Shown in pieces: positions 1-8,945 of a DNA stretch of 64,000 bases (its first letter is position 1; the number at the start of each line of letters is the position of its first letter). The position numbers and the translations under genes were made by a program. Location: NCBI GenBank assembly GCA_029247315.1, contig JAQWLM010000069.1, positions 6,217 through 70,216 on the forward strand, read 5' to 3'. A model generated the notes under the pieces. That model saw nothing but the letters and a program-made list of their open reading frames with translations. It did not search any database and was not told the origin of the DNA. Origin of the DNA: AAA164-E04 sp014239995. Its GTDB lineage: Bacteria; Verrucomicrobiota; Verrucomicrobiia; Limisphaerales; AAA164-E04.

Positions 1-882
1 CCTATAAGGTTAAATTATTAAAAAAGGTGCACGCATTACAAATATTGAATGACACAACATGTGCGTGTGAGGGAAACACCATCCGCCGGGGCATGGGAAA
101 AAACATGTGCATCCTTGCAGATTGTCAGCGTCTTTTGGTTCATGCCATGAAACCCGGATTTTCTTGCCGGATCGGTTTCAAACAGATCTGGGTAGTGTGT
201 CTTGGGTGGCCATGCAGGCCTGCAGGTCCATCTTCCGTGTTCCTGGAGAAAGAAAACGGGCAAGGCCCTACGTATGAAACCGGGTAGATCAGGAACGGCA
301 TGCCTGGGTCTTTGCACCCATGTCGCATAAAAAATATCCCCAGGTTTTGGAGAGAGCCTTAGAGTATTGAAACACCCATGGGCGAGCCTCCTCTCTCAGG
401 TGTCCTTGCCGTCTTGCTGCTGGTGGACCTGCTTCTGACTTCCCGGGTGTCCGCACTCATCTGGCTCCCATGTTTGACCGTATACCTCCCTGGCATCCTT
501 GCATTCCATTTGAGCGCCCTGTTCCATCAGCCTTTCAAGGATCATGCGACAGGTATTCACTTTTTTTGATTTTTGAGCTTGGTTTTGATCGCTGCAAGGT
601 ATGCTTGGGTGCGGCAATGGCGATCAGGTATATGTGGATCTGCGCCTGCATTCAAGAGGGAGTGAATGTCTTCAAGGTTTGCCATGCGTGCGGCGTTAAA
701 GAGAGGTGTCCGGTCTGATTGATCCACTGGTTCCACACCTGATCATACGCCAGCAAGGTCTTGAAGGCATGATATGCACGCACCTTCCAGGTATGCCATG
801 GCGGCCTCCACTTAGCTTATACAATCCGCATGGAGGCCCGCCGGGGATGCCAACCCGAAGGCCGGCATCCTTTCACCAAGCT
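1..882. other. Gene-poor stretch at left edge
   Basis: I see no convincing gene here. Short open frames exist on both strands, but none has a recognisable domain, a good ribosome binding site or a consistent start. No tRNA, insertion sequence or CRISPR structure is visible. It may hold a decayed gene or the tail of something outside the window, but I cannot show that. Confidence 0.5.
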
Positions 883-1380
883 TTATGGCTCCACGCTTGT
901 ATTACTGGTCCCTTGACCTCCGGTCAGGGGCGACCAGTGTGCAGCCCGAATCTTCCACGCACCATCCTCCTTAACGTAAACCTGTGTGATCCTTACAAGT
1001 TTCTTGGGAACAAGTGACTGGCCTTTGAACTGTTCTGCACCCTCGGCATAATACATGGCCACCACGGCCTTGCCTGGAACCAGGGAGACGCAGTGAACAT
1101 GCTTCGGCACCACGGTAAATATTTCATATTCCACAACGTCCATCTGAGGGCTTAATTCCTGGAGAAGACCACCACTGGAAAAAAACTCCACTGATCCCTT
1201 GCTGGAGAGATTGCCAATGTCGACTTTCATGTTTTTCTTTTCTGCCCTCCAGGCATCTTCAATGAAATGCCTGACAGCGGATTCATCCTTCTGTGCCTGT
1301 GTCGCTTCGTGTGGATCCCCCTGAATCTGGGAAGATAAGCTTAGTATGCCGATAAAGATGCAATGGAATGTTTTTTTCAT
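883..1380 (-). CDS. Secreted SnoaL/NTF2-like protein
   Basis: A 165-residue protein starting with a signal peptide (Met-Lys-Lys followed by a hydrophobic stretch to about residue 20). The mature part reads like an NTF2/SnoaL-fold (DUF4440-type) protein. An early helix with a VRHFIEDAW segment is followed by alternating strands, ending in a QVYVKEDGAWKIRAAHWSP stretch, which matches the usual last strand of this fold. Family members are small binding or enzyme proteins with varied ligands, so no substrate can be named. It is a single gene, transcribed away from the molybdenum hydroxylase pair. Export to the periplasm is inferred from the leader. Confidence 0.7.
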   Translation of the reverse strand: MKKTFHCIFIGILSLSSQIQGDPHEATQAQKDESAVRHFIEDAWRAEKKNMKVDIGNLSSKGSVEFFSSGGLLQELSPQMDVVEYEIFTVVPKHVHCVSLVPGKAVVAMYYAEGAEQFKGQSLVPKKLVRITQVYVKEDGAWKIRAAHWSPLTGGQGTSNTSVEP

Positions 1381-1755
1381 AACAAGTGTTTATTTTTATG
1401 AGTGAATGTCGATCATGGAGAAATCCCCTTTCCTCTGGCGGAGGTATCAGGAAACTTCAAATGGAAACACGGTTAAAAGACACGAACTGGGTCAACTATG
1501 TGCCATATCCTTTTCGTTGGGAGAAGACCATCAGGCTCGAACTTGGGCATCTATCAGGCCTCGTCGGGATCCTTGAGATCTTCGATGGCGTGCGCCACCC
1601 GTAAATGGACTTCCTTCCCCACCCCATTTGTCATCGTTTTTGGCTTGTATCCAAGTTGCGTAAGCGACAGGATGAAACCCTCTTAGAAACTAGGTTTTCA
1701 TGCTTCACCGTGGCTCACTGGTGCGACTGAAACCTGAAACAATGAATCCTGCAAG
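1381..1755. other. Divergent intergenic region
   Basis: About 375 bases separate the leftward SnoaL-like gene from the rightward oxidoreductase pair, so promoters for both must lie here. I could not pick out a strong -35/-10 pair or an operator. The short open frames in it have no recognisable features. Confidence 0.4.
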
Positions 1756-2208
1756 ATGACTACGTTAACAATCGACGGGCATGTGGTGGAAACAGATGAA
1801 AAAGACATGCCCCTTCTGTGGTTCCTTCGTGACAAACTCCAGAAAACAGGCACGCGATTTGGTTGCGGCAAGGGACTTTGCGGCACCTGCACCGTTCTCG
1901 TCGATAATCATGCAGTACGTTCCTGCCAGTTCCCTGTTTTCGCCCTTGATGGAAAAAAGGTCACGACCATTGAGGGGCTTTCGGAACACGGAGACCACCC
2001 GCTCCAGAAGGCCTGGCAGGAAAAAAATGTCCCACAGTGTGGCTACTGTCAGGGTGGACAGATTCTGTCGGCGGTGGCTCTATTGAACTCAGATCCCAAC
2101 CCGACAGATGAAGCCATCGACAATGCCATGGTCGGCAACATTTGTCGCTGTGGCACCTACGGTAGAATCCGAGAAGCCATCAAATCCGTCCAAGGAGGTT
2201 CCCAGTGA
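1756..2208 (+). CDS. (2Fe-2S) subunit of isoquinoline 1-oxidoreductase-type molybdenum hydroxylase
   Basis: A 150-residue two-cluster ferredoxin-like subunit. Cys37, Cys42, Cys45 and Cys57 form the plant-type [2Fe-2S] site (CGKGLCGTC motif). Cys95, Cys98, Cys130 and Cys132 form the second, helical [2Fe-2S] site (CGYC and CRC motifs). Length and order match the small subunit of the IorAB/xanthine-dehydrogenase superfamily, which passes electrons from the molybdenum centre to an acceptor. Its stop overlaps the GTG start of the large subunit in a GTGA, so the two are translationally coupled. The natural substrate (N-heterocycle or aldehyde) cannot be told from sequence. Confidence 0.9.
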   Translation: MTTLTIDGHVVETDEKDMPLLWFLRDKLQKTGTRFGCGKGLCGTCTVLVDNHAVRSCQFPVFALDGKKVTTIEGLSEHGDHPLQKAWQEKNVPQCGYCQGGQILSAVALLNSDPNPTDEAIDNAMVGNICRCGTYGRIREAIKSVQGGSQ

Positions 2209-4436
2209 ATACCGTTTCATCCTTCAACAGACGTGACTTTCTCAGGCTGAGCGGTGTGACATGCTCAGGCCTGATACTGGGGTTTTCAGCCGAAGCCGAG
2301 ACAAGCTCACCGGAAAACTTCAACCCGGATGTTTTTCTGACACTCGAACCAAGTGGCACCATACACATCTACGCACACCGATCCGAAATGGGCACCGGAA
2401 TTCGTACGGTCCTGCCCATGGTCGTCGCTGATGAATTGGGAGCAGACTGGGACGACGTGGATATCAGGCAGGCCACTGGGGACAAGAAATTTGGATCCCA
2501 AAACACGGACGGATCACGCAGCATCTGGAAGTTCTTTGACCGCATGCGCACCGCCGGGGCAACAGCGGGGTTCCTCCTGAATCAGGCAGCCGCTGCCCGC
2601 TGGAATGTCGACCCAAGCACTTGCCGCCGCGACGCCAGCCATGTGATCCACAAGGCATCAGGCAAGCGCATCGCATTCAAGGAACTCGTCGGCGAAGCCG
2701 CCAAACTACCCTTGCCCAAGGCGGATGAATTGACCTTCAAGGCACCCGAGGAAAGAACCTATATCGGCAAAGGAAAAAAGGTCGTTGATTTCGCTGACAT
2801 GGTTTCCGGCAAGGCAGTTTTTGGTGCCGACATCCGCCTCCCAAACATGCTTTTCGCGGTCGTTGAACGAAGCCCGGTCCTTGGGGCCAAATGGAAAGAT
2901 TTTGACAAGGAAGCACCACTGAAGGTCAAGGGGGTAAACCAAGTCGTCACCATCACTCCTTACAAGGCACCTCATGCATTCCAGGCGCTCGGGGGCATCG
3001 CCGTGCTTGCTGATCACACCCACGCTGCCATCAAGGGTCGAGAAAAACTCAATACCCAGTGGGGAACATCGGAACACGACCACTATGATTCCGATGCCTA
3101 CAGGGACGAACTCCTGGCCACCGCCGAGAAGGAGGGAACCGTGGTCCGTCACAAGGGTGATTACAAGGAGGCCATCAAGGGCCTGACAACCCACTCGGCC
3201 AGTTATTATACTCCACACCTCCTGCATCAACCGATGGAACCACCCGTTGCAACCGCCGACTTCAAGGATGGCAGATGCATCGTGTGGGCCCCCACCCAGA
3301 ACCCCCAGGCGGCACAGGACGCTGTGGCCGCTGCGCTGGAGATCCCTGCGTCTCAGGTCACCGTGCACGTCACCCTTTTGGGCGGCGGGTTTGGGCGCAA
3401 GTCAAAGCCAGATTACGTGGCAGAGGCAGCCCTGCTCTCGCAAAAAGTCGGAAGACCAGTCCAAGTCGTCTGGACCCGTGAGGACGACATCCAGCACGAT
3501 TACTTCCACTCGGTTGCAGCCCTGAAACTGGAAGCTGGCCTCGACAAAAAAGGGTATCCTGAGGCCTGGAGCATGCGCACCGTTTTCCCGTCGATCAGCT
3601 CGACATTTGCAGAAGGAGTCGTGCAGGCCTCAGCCGGTGAAATGGGGCTGGGTTTCAGCGATCTGCCCTTCGACGTCCCACATATCCTCTGTGAAAACGG
3701 CCCGGCACCGGCACACGTCCGTATCGGTTGGCTGAGGTCGGTCGCCAACATTCAGCATGCCTTTGCCATCCACTCCTTTGTCGATGAACTGGCAGCAAAA
3801 GCCGGCATCGACCCTCTGGCATACCTCAACAGGGTCATTGGCAGGGATCGCAAGATCGACCTGAAGGCCGAAGGTGCCGATTACCCAAATTACGGTGCGC
3901 CTCTTGAGAAGTATCCCGTTGACACAGCTCGCCTCAAGCATGTCCTCAACACTGCCGCCAAGGATGCGGACTGGGGCCGTCAACTCCCTGTGGGGCAAGG
4001 CCAGGGTATCGCGGTACACCGGAGTTTCCTGAGTTACATCGCCATCGCCGTGCGCGTGAGGGTCCTCGGGCGCAAGGTGGTGATCGAACAGGTGGACCTC
4101 GCCATCGACTGTGGTCTGGCAGTGCACCCGGAACGGATCCGCAGCCAGATGGAAGGGTCGGTTGTTTTTGGAATATCCCTGGCCATGATGGGCAAGGCAA
4201 CCATGAAGAACGGTGCGGTGGACCAGAGTAATTTTCACGATGCACCAGTAGCGAGGATCACGGACGCAAAGACAAAGATCAACGTGACTCTGGTCCAGAG
4301 TGAAGCCCCTCCCGGAGGCGTTGGGGAACCGGGAGTCCCACCCTTTGCCCCCGCCCTTTGCAATGCCATCTTTGCGGCCACCGGCAAGAGGGTTCGAAGC
4401 CTGCCTATCAAGGAGCATGATCTCTCAGAAGCTTGA
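2205..4436 (+). CDS. Molybdopterin-binding large subunit, isoquinoline 1-oxidoreductase (IorB) type
   Basis: A 743-residue catalytic subunit of the xanthine dehydrogenase superfamily, IorB-like (no FAD domain). The N-terminus has a Tat signal (NRRDFLRLSG at residues 8-17, then a hydrophobic stretch), so the folded, cofactor-loaded enzyme is probably exported to the periplasm with its iron-sulfur partner. A GGGFGRK molybdopterin loop lies near residue 393. A GEPG segment near residue 707 carries the glutamate expected to act as base in hydroxylation. The start is GTG at 2205 with a strong AAGGAGG at 2192-2198, and it overlaps the small-subunit stop. No maturation (XdhC-type) gene is adjacent. 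Confidence 0.9.
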   Translation: MNTVSSFNRRDFLRLSGVTCSGLILGFSAEAETSSPENFNPDVFLTLEPSGTIHIYAHRSEMGTGIRTVLPMVVADELGADWDDVDIRQATGDKKFGSQNTDGSRSIWKFFDRMRTAGATAGFLLNQAAAARWNVDPSTCRRDASHVIHKASGKRIAFKELVGEAAKLPLPKADELTFKAPEERTYIGKGKKVVDFADMVSGKAVFGADIRLPNMLFAVVERSPVLGAKWKDFDKEAPLKVKGVNQVVTITPYKAPHAFQALGGIAVLADHTHAAIKGREKLNTQWGTSEHDHYDSDAYRDELLATAEKEGTVVRHKGDYKEAIKGLTTHSASYYTPHLLHQPMEPPVATADFKDGRCIVWAPTQNPQAAQDAVAAALEIPASQVTVHVTLLGGGFGRKSKPDYVAEAALLSQKVGRPVQVVWTREDDIQHDYFHSVAALKLEAGLDKKGYPEAWSMRTVFPSISSTFAEGVVQASAGEMGLGFSDLPFDVPHILCENGPAPAHVRIGWLRSVANIQHAFAIHSFVDELAAKAGIDPLAYLNRVIGRDRKIDLKAEGADYPNYGAPLEKYPVDTARLKHVLNTAAKDADWGRQLPVGQGQGIAVHRSFLSYIAIAVRVRVLGRKVVIEQVDLAIDCGLAVHPERIRSQMEGSVVFGISLAMMGKATMKNGAVDQSNFHDAPVARITDAKTKINVTLVQSEAPPGGVGEPGVPPFAPALCNAIFAATGKRVRSLPIKEHDLSEA

Positions 4437-4628
4437 GGCTTTGATGCCGGTTCAAGAGGAGTCATTGAAGAAATCCCACTCACTCACCTGCTGTCATCGA
4501 AGGAATACAGTTCAGCGGCATGACACACACATACCCACCTGTGACCTCCTCCGCAGGTAGACCTACAGCCGTATCGCTCAAAGTCATCCATCCCACGGCA
4601 GGCTTTTACAGCGTGGTCCCGTTTTCCC

Positions 4629-5396
4629 ATGAAATACTTTACTGAGAACAAATACACCTCCTTGGTGATCATCTTGTCGGTGATCACTGCCTTCCTCGGA
4701 AATGTGCTTGAACCCGTGGCCATCTACTCGCTGAGCTGGGCGATCCTCATCTACTTCATGCTGGAGGCATGCTTTAAACTGCGAAAGCAAGGCTGGAAAG
4801 GCTACATCAGCCATACAGGCAATCGATTCGATTTTCTCGTTGTCCTGTTCAGCGTGCTCTTCGTAATCATTCCTAACATGGCGGTTGGAAGCATTGTTTA
4901 TCTGCGCCTGTTCAGGGTTCTCTCTCTTATCAAAATCGTTAAACTTATCCCGGACGCAGGGCATATACTCAGTGGCCTGGCACGGGCCATGAAGGCATCC
5001 AAGGCCATCCTCACCCTGCTGGCCATCCAGCTGGTCTTCTTTTCGCTGCTCGGTTTCAGCCTCTTTGGCACTTACCTTCCCACATACTTTGGAAACCCAC
5101 TGAGTGCGATGAATACGATCTTTACCATTTTCACGGTTGAGAACTGGGGTGCCGTACCGACAGCAGCCGAGGCACTGGACAAACCTTACATCTATTATGC
5201 GGTCAATGCCTTTGTCATATGTGTGCTGATCCTGGGAGGATTCATCTCGCTGTCGCTTGCAAACGCTATTTTTGTGGATGAAATGGCAAGCGACAATAAC
5301 GATGAAATCATGAAAAAAATGGACTTACTGATAGCTGAAAATACCGAAATAAAAAAGGTACTCACCCATTTGGAAAAGCGGATTGGGAAGCCTTGA
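4629..5396 (+). CDS. Single-domain voltage-gated cation channel (NavBac-like)
   Basis: A 255-residue, six-helix ion channel of the voltage-gated superfamily. S2 carries the conserved F-x-x-E-x-x-x-K pattern (E46, K50) and S3 the N-x-F-D pattern (N65, D68). S4 runs about residues 91-108 with R93, R96, K102 and K105 at three-residue steps, but a serine (S99) in the middle position. The pore loop has the filter T-V-E-N-W at 169-173, close to the T-L-E-S-W of bacterial sodium channels. S6 (about 191-215) is followed by a heptad-like acidic/leucine tail (226-253) that resembles the tetramerising coiled coil of this family. Ion selectivity is inferred as Na+ or mixed. It stands alone between unrelated genes. 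Confidence 0.85.
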   Translation: MKYFTENKYTSLVIILSVITAFLGNVLEPVAIYSLSWAILIYFMLEACFKLRKQGWKGYISHTGNRFDFLVVLFSVLFVIIPNMAVGSIVYLRLFRVLSLIKIVKLIPDAGHILSGLARAMKASKAILTLLAIQLVFFSLLGFSLFGTYLPTYFGNPLSAMNTIFTIFTVENWGAVPTAAEALDKPYIYYAVNAFVICVLILGGFISLSLANAIFVDEMASDNNDEIMKKMDLLIAENTEIKKVLTHLEKRIGKP

Positions 5397-5397
5397 A

Positions 5398-5417
5398 CCC
5401 CTGTGAATTGACAGGGG
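5398..5417. terminator. Stem-loop between convergent genes
   Basis: A perfect 7-bp stem (CCCCTGT / ACAGGGG) with a 6-base loop starts just after the channel gene stop and before the end of the converging peptidase-like gene. There is no T run on the + strand, so it is at best an imperfect terminator. Confidence 0.4.
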
Positions 5418-5453
5418 GGCGGTAGGTAAGACCGGGAAAGAAGGGCACATCCC

Positions 5454-6341
5454 TCAAAATCGCATTTGGTGCAGGCTTCCCATCCTTGAAAGATCAAGAG
5501 TCTCCGGTGAAACATCCTGACACTCTCGATAAAATTGCTCCACGCTGACATGGAACAACGCCTCAAAAAGCTGCTTCCAGTTTGCGTTGCTGGGTCGTCG
5601 TTTCCAGAAATCAAGCATGCGCTGGAAACCACCTTCACGACACGCAAGGAGAACCATGGCTGTTGAGGTCCCGTAATTGACGTCCCTGTTGGCGTATGAC
5701 TCCATGCGTAAACCGAAATCATCAGGCACAGCGTGACACAACTGGGCTGTCTCTGCATAATCACTTACCTGCTCAAAATCCCGGAGGTACATCGACTCAA
5801 AAACAGCGGCTGAACCCTCAATCACCCACTTGATGCTAAAGTCTTCCCCAAGGGAGGGATTTACATGCCGCTGGTAAACATGGAAATACTCATGTGCCAT
5901 GACAGAGCGCATATGGGGATGCTGCTGCTTCAACTCATCCTGAACAATTTCCAGAACCAGCATGACACGCCTCTGCCCGCCTCCTCCATGTCCACCGCTG
6001 ACATACTGGCCTCCCTCCAAGCTCTTTCCATGCATAATGGGGGGCTCTCTCCAGGAAGGCCAGGCAACGATATCGATATCATAGCCTCCAAGGAGCTGCG
6101 AGAGGTTCCCCACGACCCGGTGAAACTGAATCTCCCATGCCTTGGGCACCTCATAAAAGTATTCCTTGGCACAATAGACTTCGTACTTTTTGAGCGACCC
6201 AGATAGCCCCTCAGATGCTTCAGCCTGGGCCCTGTCATGCAATGGCACAGCTTGCGCCGCCTGGGTGCATGAGAGAGATATCATCCACCATGAAACAGTG
6301 ACCACGAGATATCCTAAGCACCATGCCTTTGTCATTGTCAT
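5454..6341 (-). CDS. Secreted HExxH (gluzincin-like) peptidase family protein
   Basis: A 295-residue protein from the ATG at 6341; an in-frame TTG further upstream lies before the leader. An N-terminal hydrophobic segment (residues 8-28) ending near a Cys marks it as secreted or membrane-attached. H150-E151-Y-F-H154 is an HExxH zinc motif. About 20 residues later E175 in W-V-I-E-G-S-A-A is placed like the third zinc ligand of the peptidase MA clan. The rest has no domain I can name. It could be a protease or a catalytically dead relative. It lies beside, and in the same direction as, the truncated serine hydrolase and the cytochrome peroxidase. Confidence 0.7.
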   Translation of the reverse strand: MTMTKAWCLGYLVVTVSWWMISLSCTQAAQAVPLHDRAQAEASEGLSGSLKKYEVYCAKEYFYEVPKAWEIQFHRVVGNLSQLLGGYDIDIVAWPSWREPPIMHGKSLEGGQYVSGGHGGGGQRRVMLVLEIVQDELKQQHPHMRSVMAHEYFHVYQRHVNPSLGEDFSIKWVIEGSAAVFESMYLRDFEQVSDYAETAQLCHAVPDDFGLRMESYANRDVNYGTSTAMVLLACREGGFQRMLDFWKRRPSNANWKQLFEALFHVSVEQFYRECQDVSPETLDLSRMGSLHQMRF

Positions 6342-6382
6342 TGTGATTCCGATCTTCTTTCTGAGGATAGCCTCCCCTTTTC

Positions 6383-6736
6383 TCAAGAACCAGATGGAAT
6401 CCGCTTGCCCTTGAGGGTCCCCCAGTGGGTTGGCCCAAGGGAAACATTTGGTCGAGCCTCAAGATGGACCGAATCCGCGTCAAAGCTCAGGTCGAATTCC
6501 AGGTGAAGGGGGGTCTCGGTAGCGCATGCCTTCAGGCTGTGCATACCACTGACGTGGGTGTCGAGCGCCTCCACAAACTTCAAGAGTCCACTTGGGGAAA
6601 CATCCTGAAACTCGGTTGCGCTGCGCGCAAGCAGCCCACCAGCCTCGCCTCCGCTCAGGGTGCACGTGGTGAGCAGTAGGATCAAATAAAACGACGGCTC
6701 TTGCAGCGCGATTTTTTTTAATTCTCCCATTGGCAT
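6383..6736 (-). pseudogene. Internally deleted beta-lactamase-family serine hydrolase remnant
   Basis: The predicted product is only about 117 residues. After a signal peptide, the segment SPSGLLKFVEALDTHVSGMH looks like the N-terminus of secreted class-C-type serine hydrolases, where residues of the form HSxMxxRHG and then the SxxK catalytic region should follow. Instead the chain jumps straight into a C-terminal-type segment ('ETP....F', then 'D-S-V-H-L-E', then 'NVSLGPT' and a final 'L-x-G-K-R'). In these proteins that segment closes a domain some 300 residues later. The catalytic SxxK and YxN motifs are absent. The frame stays open across the junction, consistent with an in-frame deletion. 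The assignment rests on remembered family patterns. Confidence 0.55.
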
Positions 6737-6872
6737 GATGTTCTCGAATGGAAAAAACGAGTCCCCAACATACCGAAATTCAAAACCAGGGCAATGCCGA
6801 ATGCCATCCACACATGGACAGGTTCATGAGCCGAGGATACGGTTCGTTCAGGTCCATGGAAGTCCTCAGGTA

Positions 6873-8381
6873 TCAGTCAATCACCGGAAGACCACTGGGA
6901 ACGTTCTCTGGAATGATGTTCATCATGTCGAGCGCACGCAGATCGGTGAGCGCGTATAGGAAAGTGACCAACTGATCTATTTCCAAAGGTTCCAGTGCAA
7001 CAGGATCAAGCTCGTTGGCCTCCGCGAGTTGATCCACTGCCACAGCATCATCCATCGCCATCCAATCGACCGCATCGAGATCCGTCCGACTTGGAAGCAC
7101 GGGCTGGTTTCGATCATAATGCGCAAGGCATTCAATCGGATCCAATTGATGGATCACCGCTTCTCTTAAGTCTCGGAAGGCACCGCCATGCCCCCACGGA
7201 CCCGAGAGCGCCACATTGCGAAGAGACGGGGTCCTGAATTTGTAACGATCCATGGAATCCCCAGTGACACCCTCTCTTCCAAAATCTTCGTAACCACTTG
7301 TCCCATGTCCCTTGCCGGGTCCCACCTGTGGCATGGATGTCACATGAAACTGATGGTCTGTCATGAAGGTGCCACTATGGCAGGAAGCACACTTGGCCTT
7401 TCCATAAAAGAGGGCCATGCCTGCCTTTTCGTCATCATTCATTGCGTCTGCGTCACCTCTGAGGTACTGGTCAAAAGGAGAGTCATCAAAACGCATCTCG
7501 TGCGCCTCAAACGCTGCAATGGCATTGGCTGCCTGTGCAAAGGTGATTCCTTTTTTGCCGCGCTTGGCATGGGGAAAAGCGGCTTTAAAGAGTTGTTTGT
7601 ATTCGGGGATGGATCTAAGTCGCTCCGCCAGCGCCTCCCAGATGCCGACCAGGTCTCCATCGGCCGCCAGGTCTGCGATGGGATTTTCACCCAATTGCCC
7701 CGCCATTTCCGCCCCGGAGGTCACGGGAAACAAGGCTTGAGCTGCAAGCACATTATCGAGACCAGATGGAAGCTTCTTTCCAGCTGGCGTCAGAAAAGCC
7801 GACTTCTTCTTTGAGGATAGTTCAACACGGCCATCATGAAACATTTTCACAAACTCCTTGGCCCCACGATTAAAAATATCTGGAGCATTCCTCGGCACAC
7901 GCTCATGCACGGCATCCATACCCACCCCCGTGTCTCGGTGTGGACCTAATCCACGACCACCCTCGCCAACGGGAAGAGAAAGTTGATCACCCGAACCGGC
8001 ACCTGGATGATGGCAGGTCGCGCAGGAGATGTTTTGATTACCACTTAGAATCTTATCGAAAAACAACAGGCGTCCCAGTTCTACCTTGGCCGGGGGGGGG
8101 GCTCCCCTGTCATAATAATCTGAATCCTCCGGTGGCTCAGGCAGCGAAAACAACAGCAGTTCATGCAAAGATTTATCCTCGTGATGTTTGTGCTTACCCT
8201 TGCCATGTTTGTGCTTACCCTTGCCGTGTTCGTGCTTGTCTTTCTGATGAGCTGTTAATTTGCTTTCTACAAAGAAGATGCTCGTTGCAAACACAAAGGC
8301 AACCGCATACTTGAGAACTCCCGATGTGCGCCTTATCGAAAGGTGATTCAGAACGGATGTCATTTGATCAGATCGGGACAT
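6873..8381 (-). CDS. Di-heme cytochrome c peroxidase / MauG-family protein
   Basis: A 502-residue exported protein with two c-type heme sites: CATCH at 120-124 and CASCH near 330. It has the usual spacing and domain plan of bacterial CcpA/MauG enzymes, including a mid-protein IxxFE-like helix and conserved segments such as 'RTPSLRNVALSGPWGHGG'. A signal anchor covers about residues 24-42. It is followed by an unusual His/Lys-rich stretch (about 45-70) of near-perfect repeats, which could bind metal. Family role: periplasmic H2O2 reduction or oxidation of a partner. A 'G'-rich metal-site region follows the first heme, as in CcpA. No c-type cytochrome maturation genes are nearby. Confidence 0.9.
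   Translation of the reverse strand: MSRSDQMTSVLNHLSIRRTSGVLKYAVAFVFATSIFFVESKLTAHQKDKHEHGKGKHKHGKGKHKHHEDKSLHELLLFSLPEPPEDSDYYDRGAPPPAKVELGRLLFFDKILSGNQNISCATCHHPGAGSGDQLSLPVGEGGRGLGPHRDTGVGMDAVHERVPRNAPDIFNRGAKEFVKMFHDGRVELSSKKKSAFLTPAGKKLPSGLDNVLAAQALFPVTSGAEMAGQLGENPIADLAADGDLVGIWEALAERLRSIPEYKQLFKAAFPHAKRGKKGITFAQAANAIAAFEAHEMRFDDSPFDQYLRGDADAMNDDEKAGMALFYGKAKCASCHSGTFMTDHQFHVTSMPQVGPGKGHGTSGYEDFGREGVTGDSMDRYKFRTPSLRNVALSGPWGHGGAFRDLREAVIHQLDPIECLAHYDRNQPVLPSRTDLDAVDWMAMDDAVAVDQLAEANELDPVALEPLEIDQLVTFLYALTDLRALDMMNIIPENVPSGLPVID
8184..8240 (-). repeat. Tandem 21-bp repeat coding a His/Lys-rich segment
   Basis: Two identical 21-base units (8184-8204 and 8205-8225) plus a diverged third copy encode the K-H-x-H-G-K-G repeats just after the signal anchor of the peroxidase. 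The unit length is a multiple of three, so copy-number change would keep the frame. Confidence 0.8.
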
Positions 8382-8945
8382 AATTTGTTTCAGGTTTCCA
8401 ATGTGCTACTATTATTACAGTGACTAATAAGTCGCTTTTATGATCTGAATCACGTGAAGCAAAAAATATACCAATTTTTTATTGGTGCTTTAAAAGAAAA
8501 ACCACAAGCTTGTTAAGCTTTTTATTTACATAGGCTTGGGAATGTTTAATTTTAAATTTTTTCAGAGCTTGCCATTCACGGACATCCATGACACAGCAAT
8601 AATTTCCATCTATAAGGCTGTTTTTGCCGTGTAGGCGGAAAAACATAACCCTTTCCTGTGACTGCCAGGCTGATTTGCTTTGAATGGAAGGAAGTATGAC
8701 GGAGCAGTGACATCTGCCAGGGGAAACCATGAGAGCACTGGAATCTCAAATCAGCTACTCCTTGAAGGACGACATACAGGCCCGAAAAACCTGTTTGTAA
8801 GGTAAACGAACTGGAAGAGGGGCCAAGGCAAGCACTCCATGAGCCTGCTGCAGGCTAGCTCTTACATGTGAGAGAAACGTCTTCCTTTTCTCCTCAGGAC
8901 AGGAGGCTTGATGCCGAAAAACAGGCATGCCCGGGATGGTTCTCC
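8382..8945. other. Intergenic region, AT-rich in its left half
   Basis: This region lies between the peroxidase start and the end of the prepilin-like gene, and should hold the peroxidase promoter on the - strand. An 83-residue open frame (8479-8730, - strand) has no recognised domain, and I do not call it. An AAGCTT-GTT-AAGCTT palindrome near 8506-8520 and a small inverted repeat at 8839-8853 are visible. Neither has a convincing role. Confidence 0.4.

Noticed and set aside
8479..8730. 83-residue open frame on the - strand between the peroxidase and prepilin-like genes
   Set aside because: No domain, no clear ribosome binding site, odd composition and no linked neighbour; likely chance.
8839..8853. 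AGCCTG-CTG-CAGGCT inverted repeat as a terminator
   Set aside because: Short stem with no following T run on either strand.
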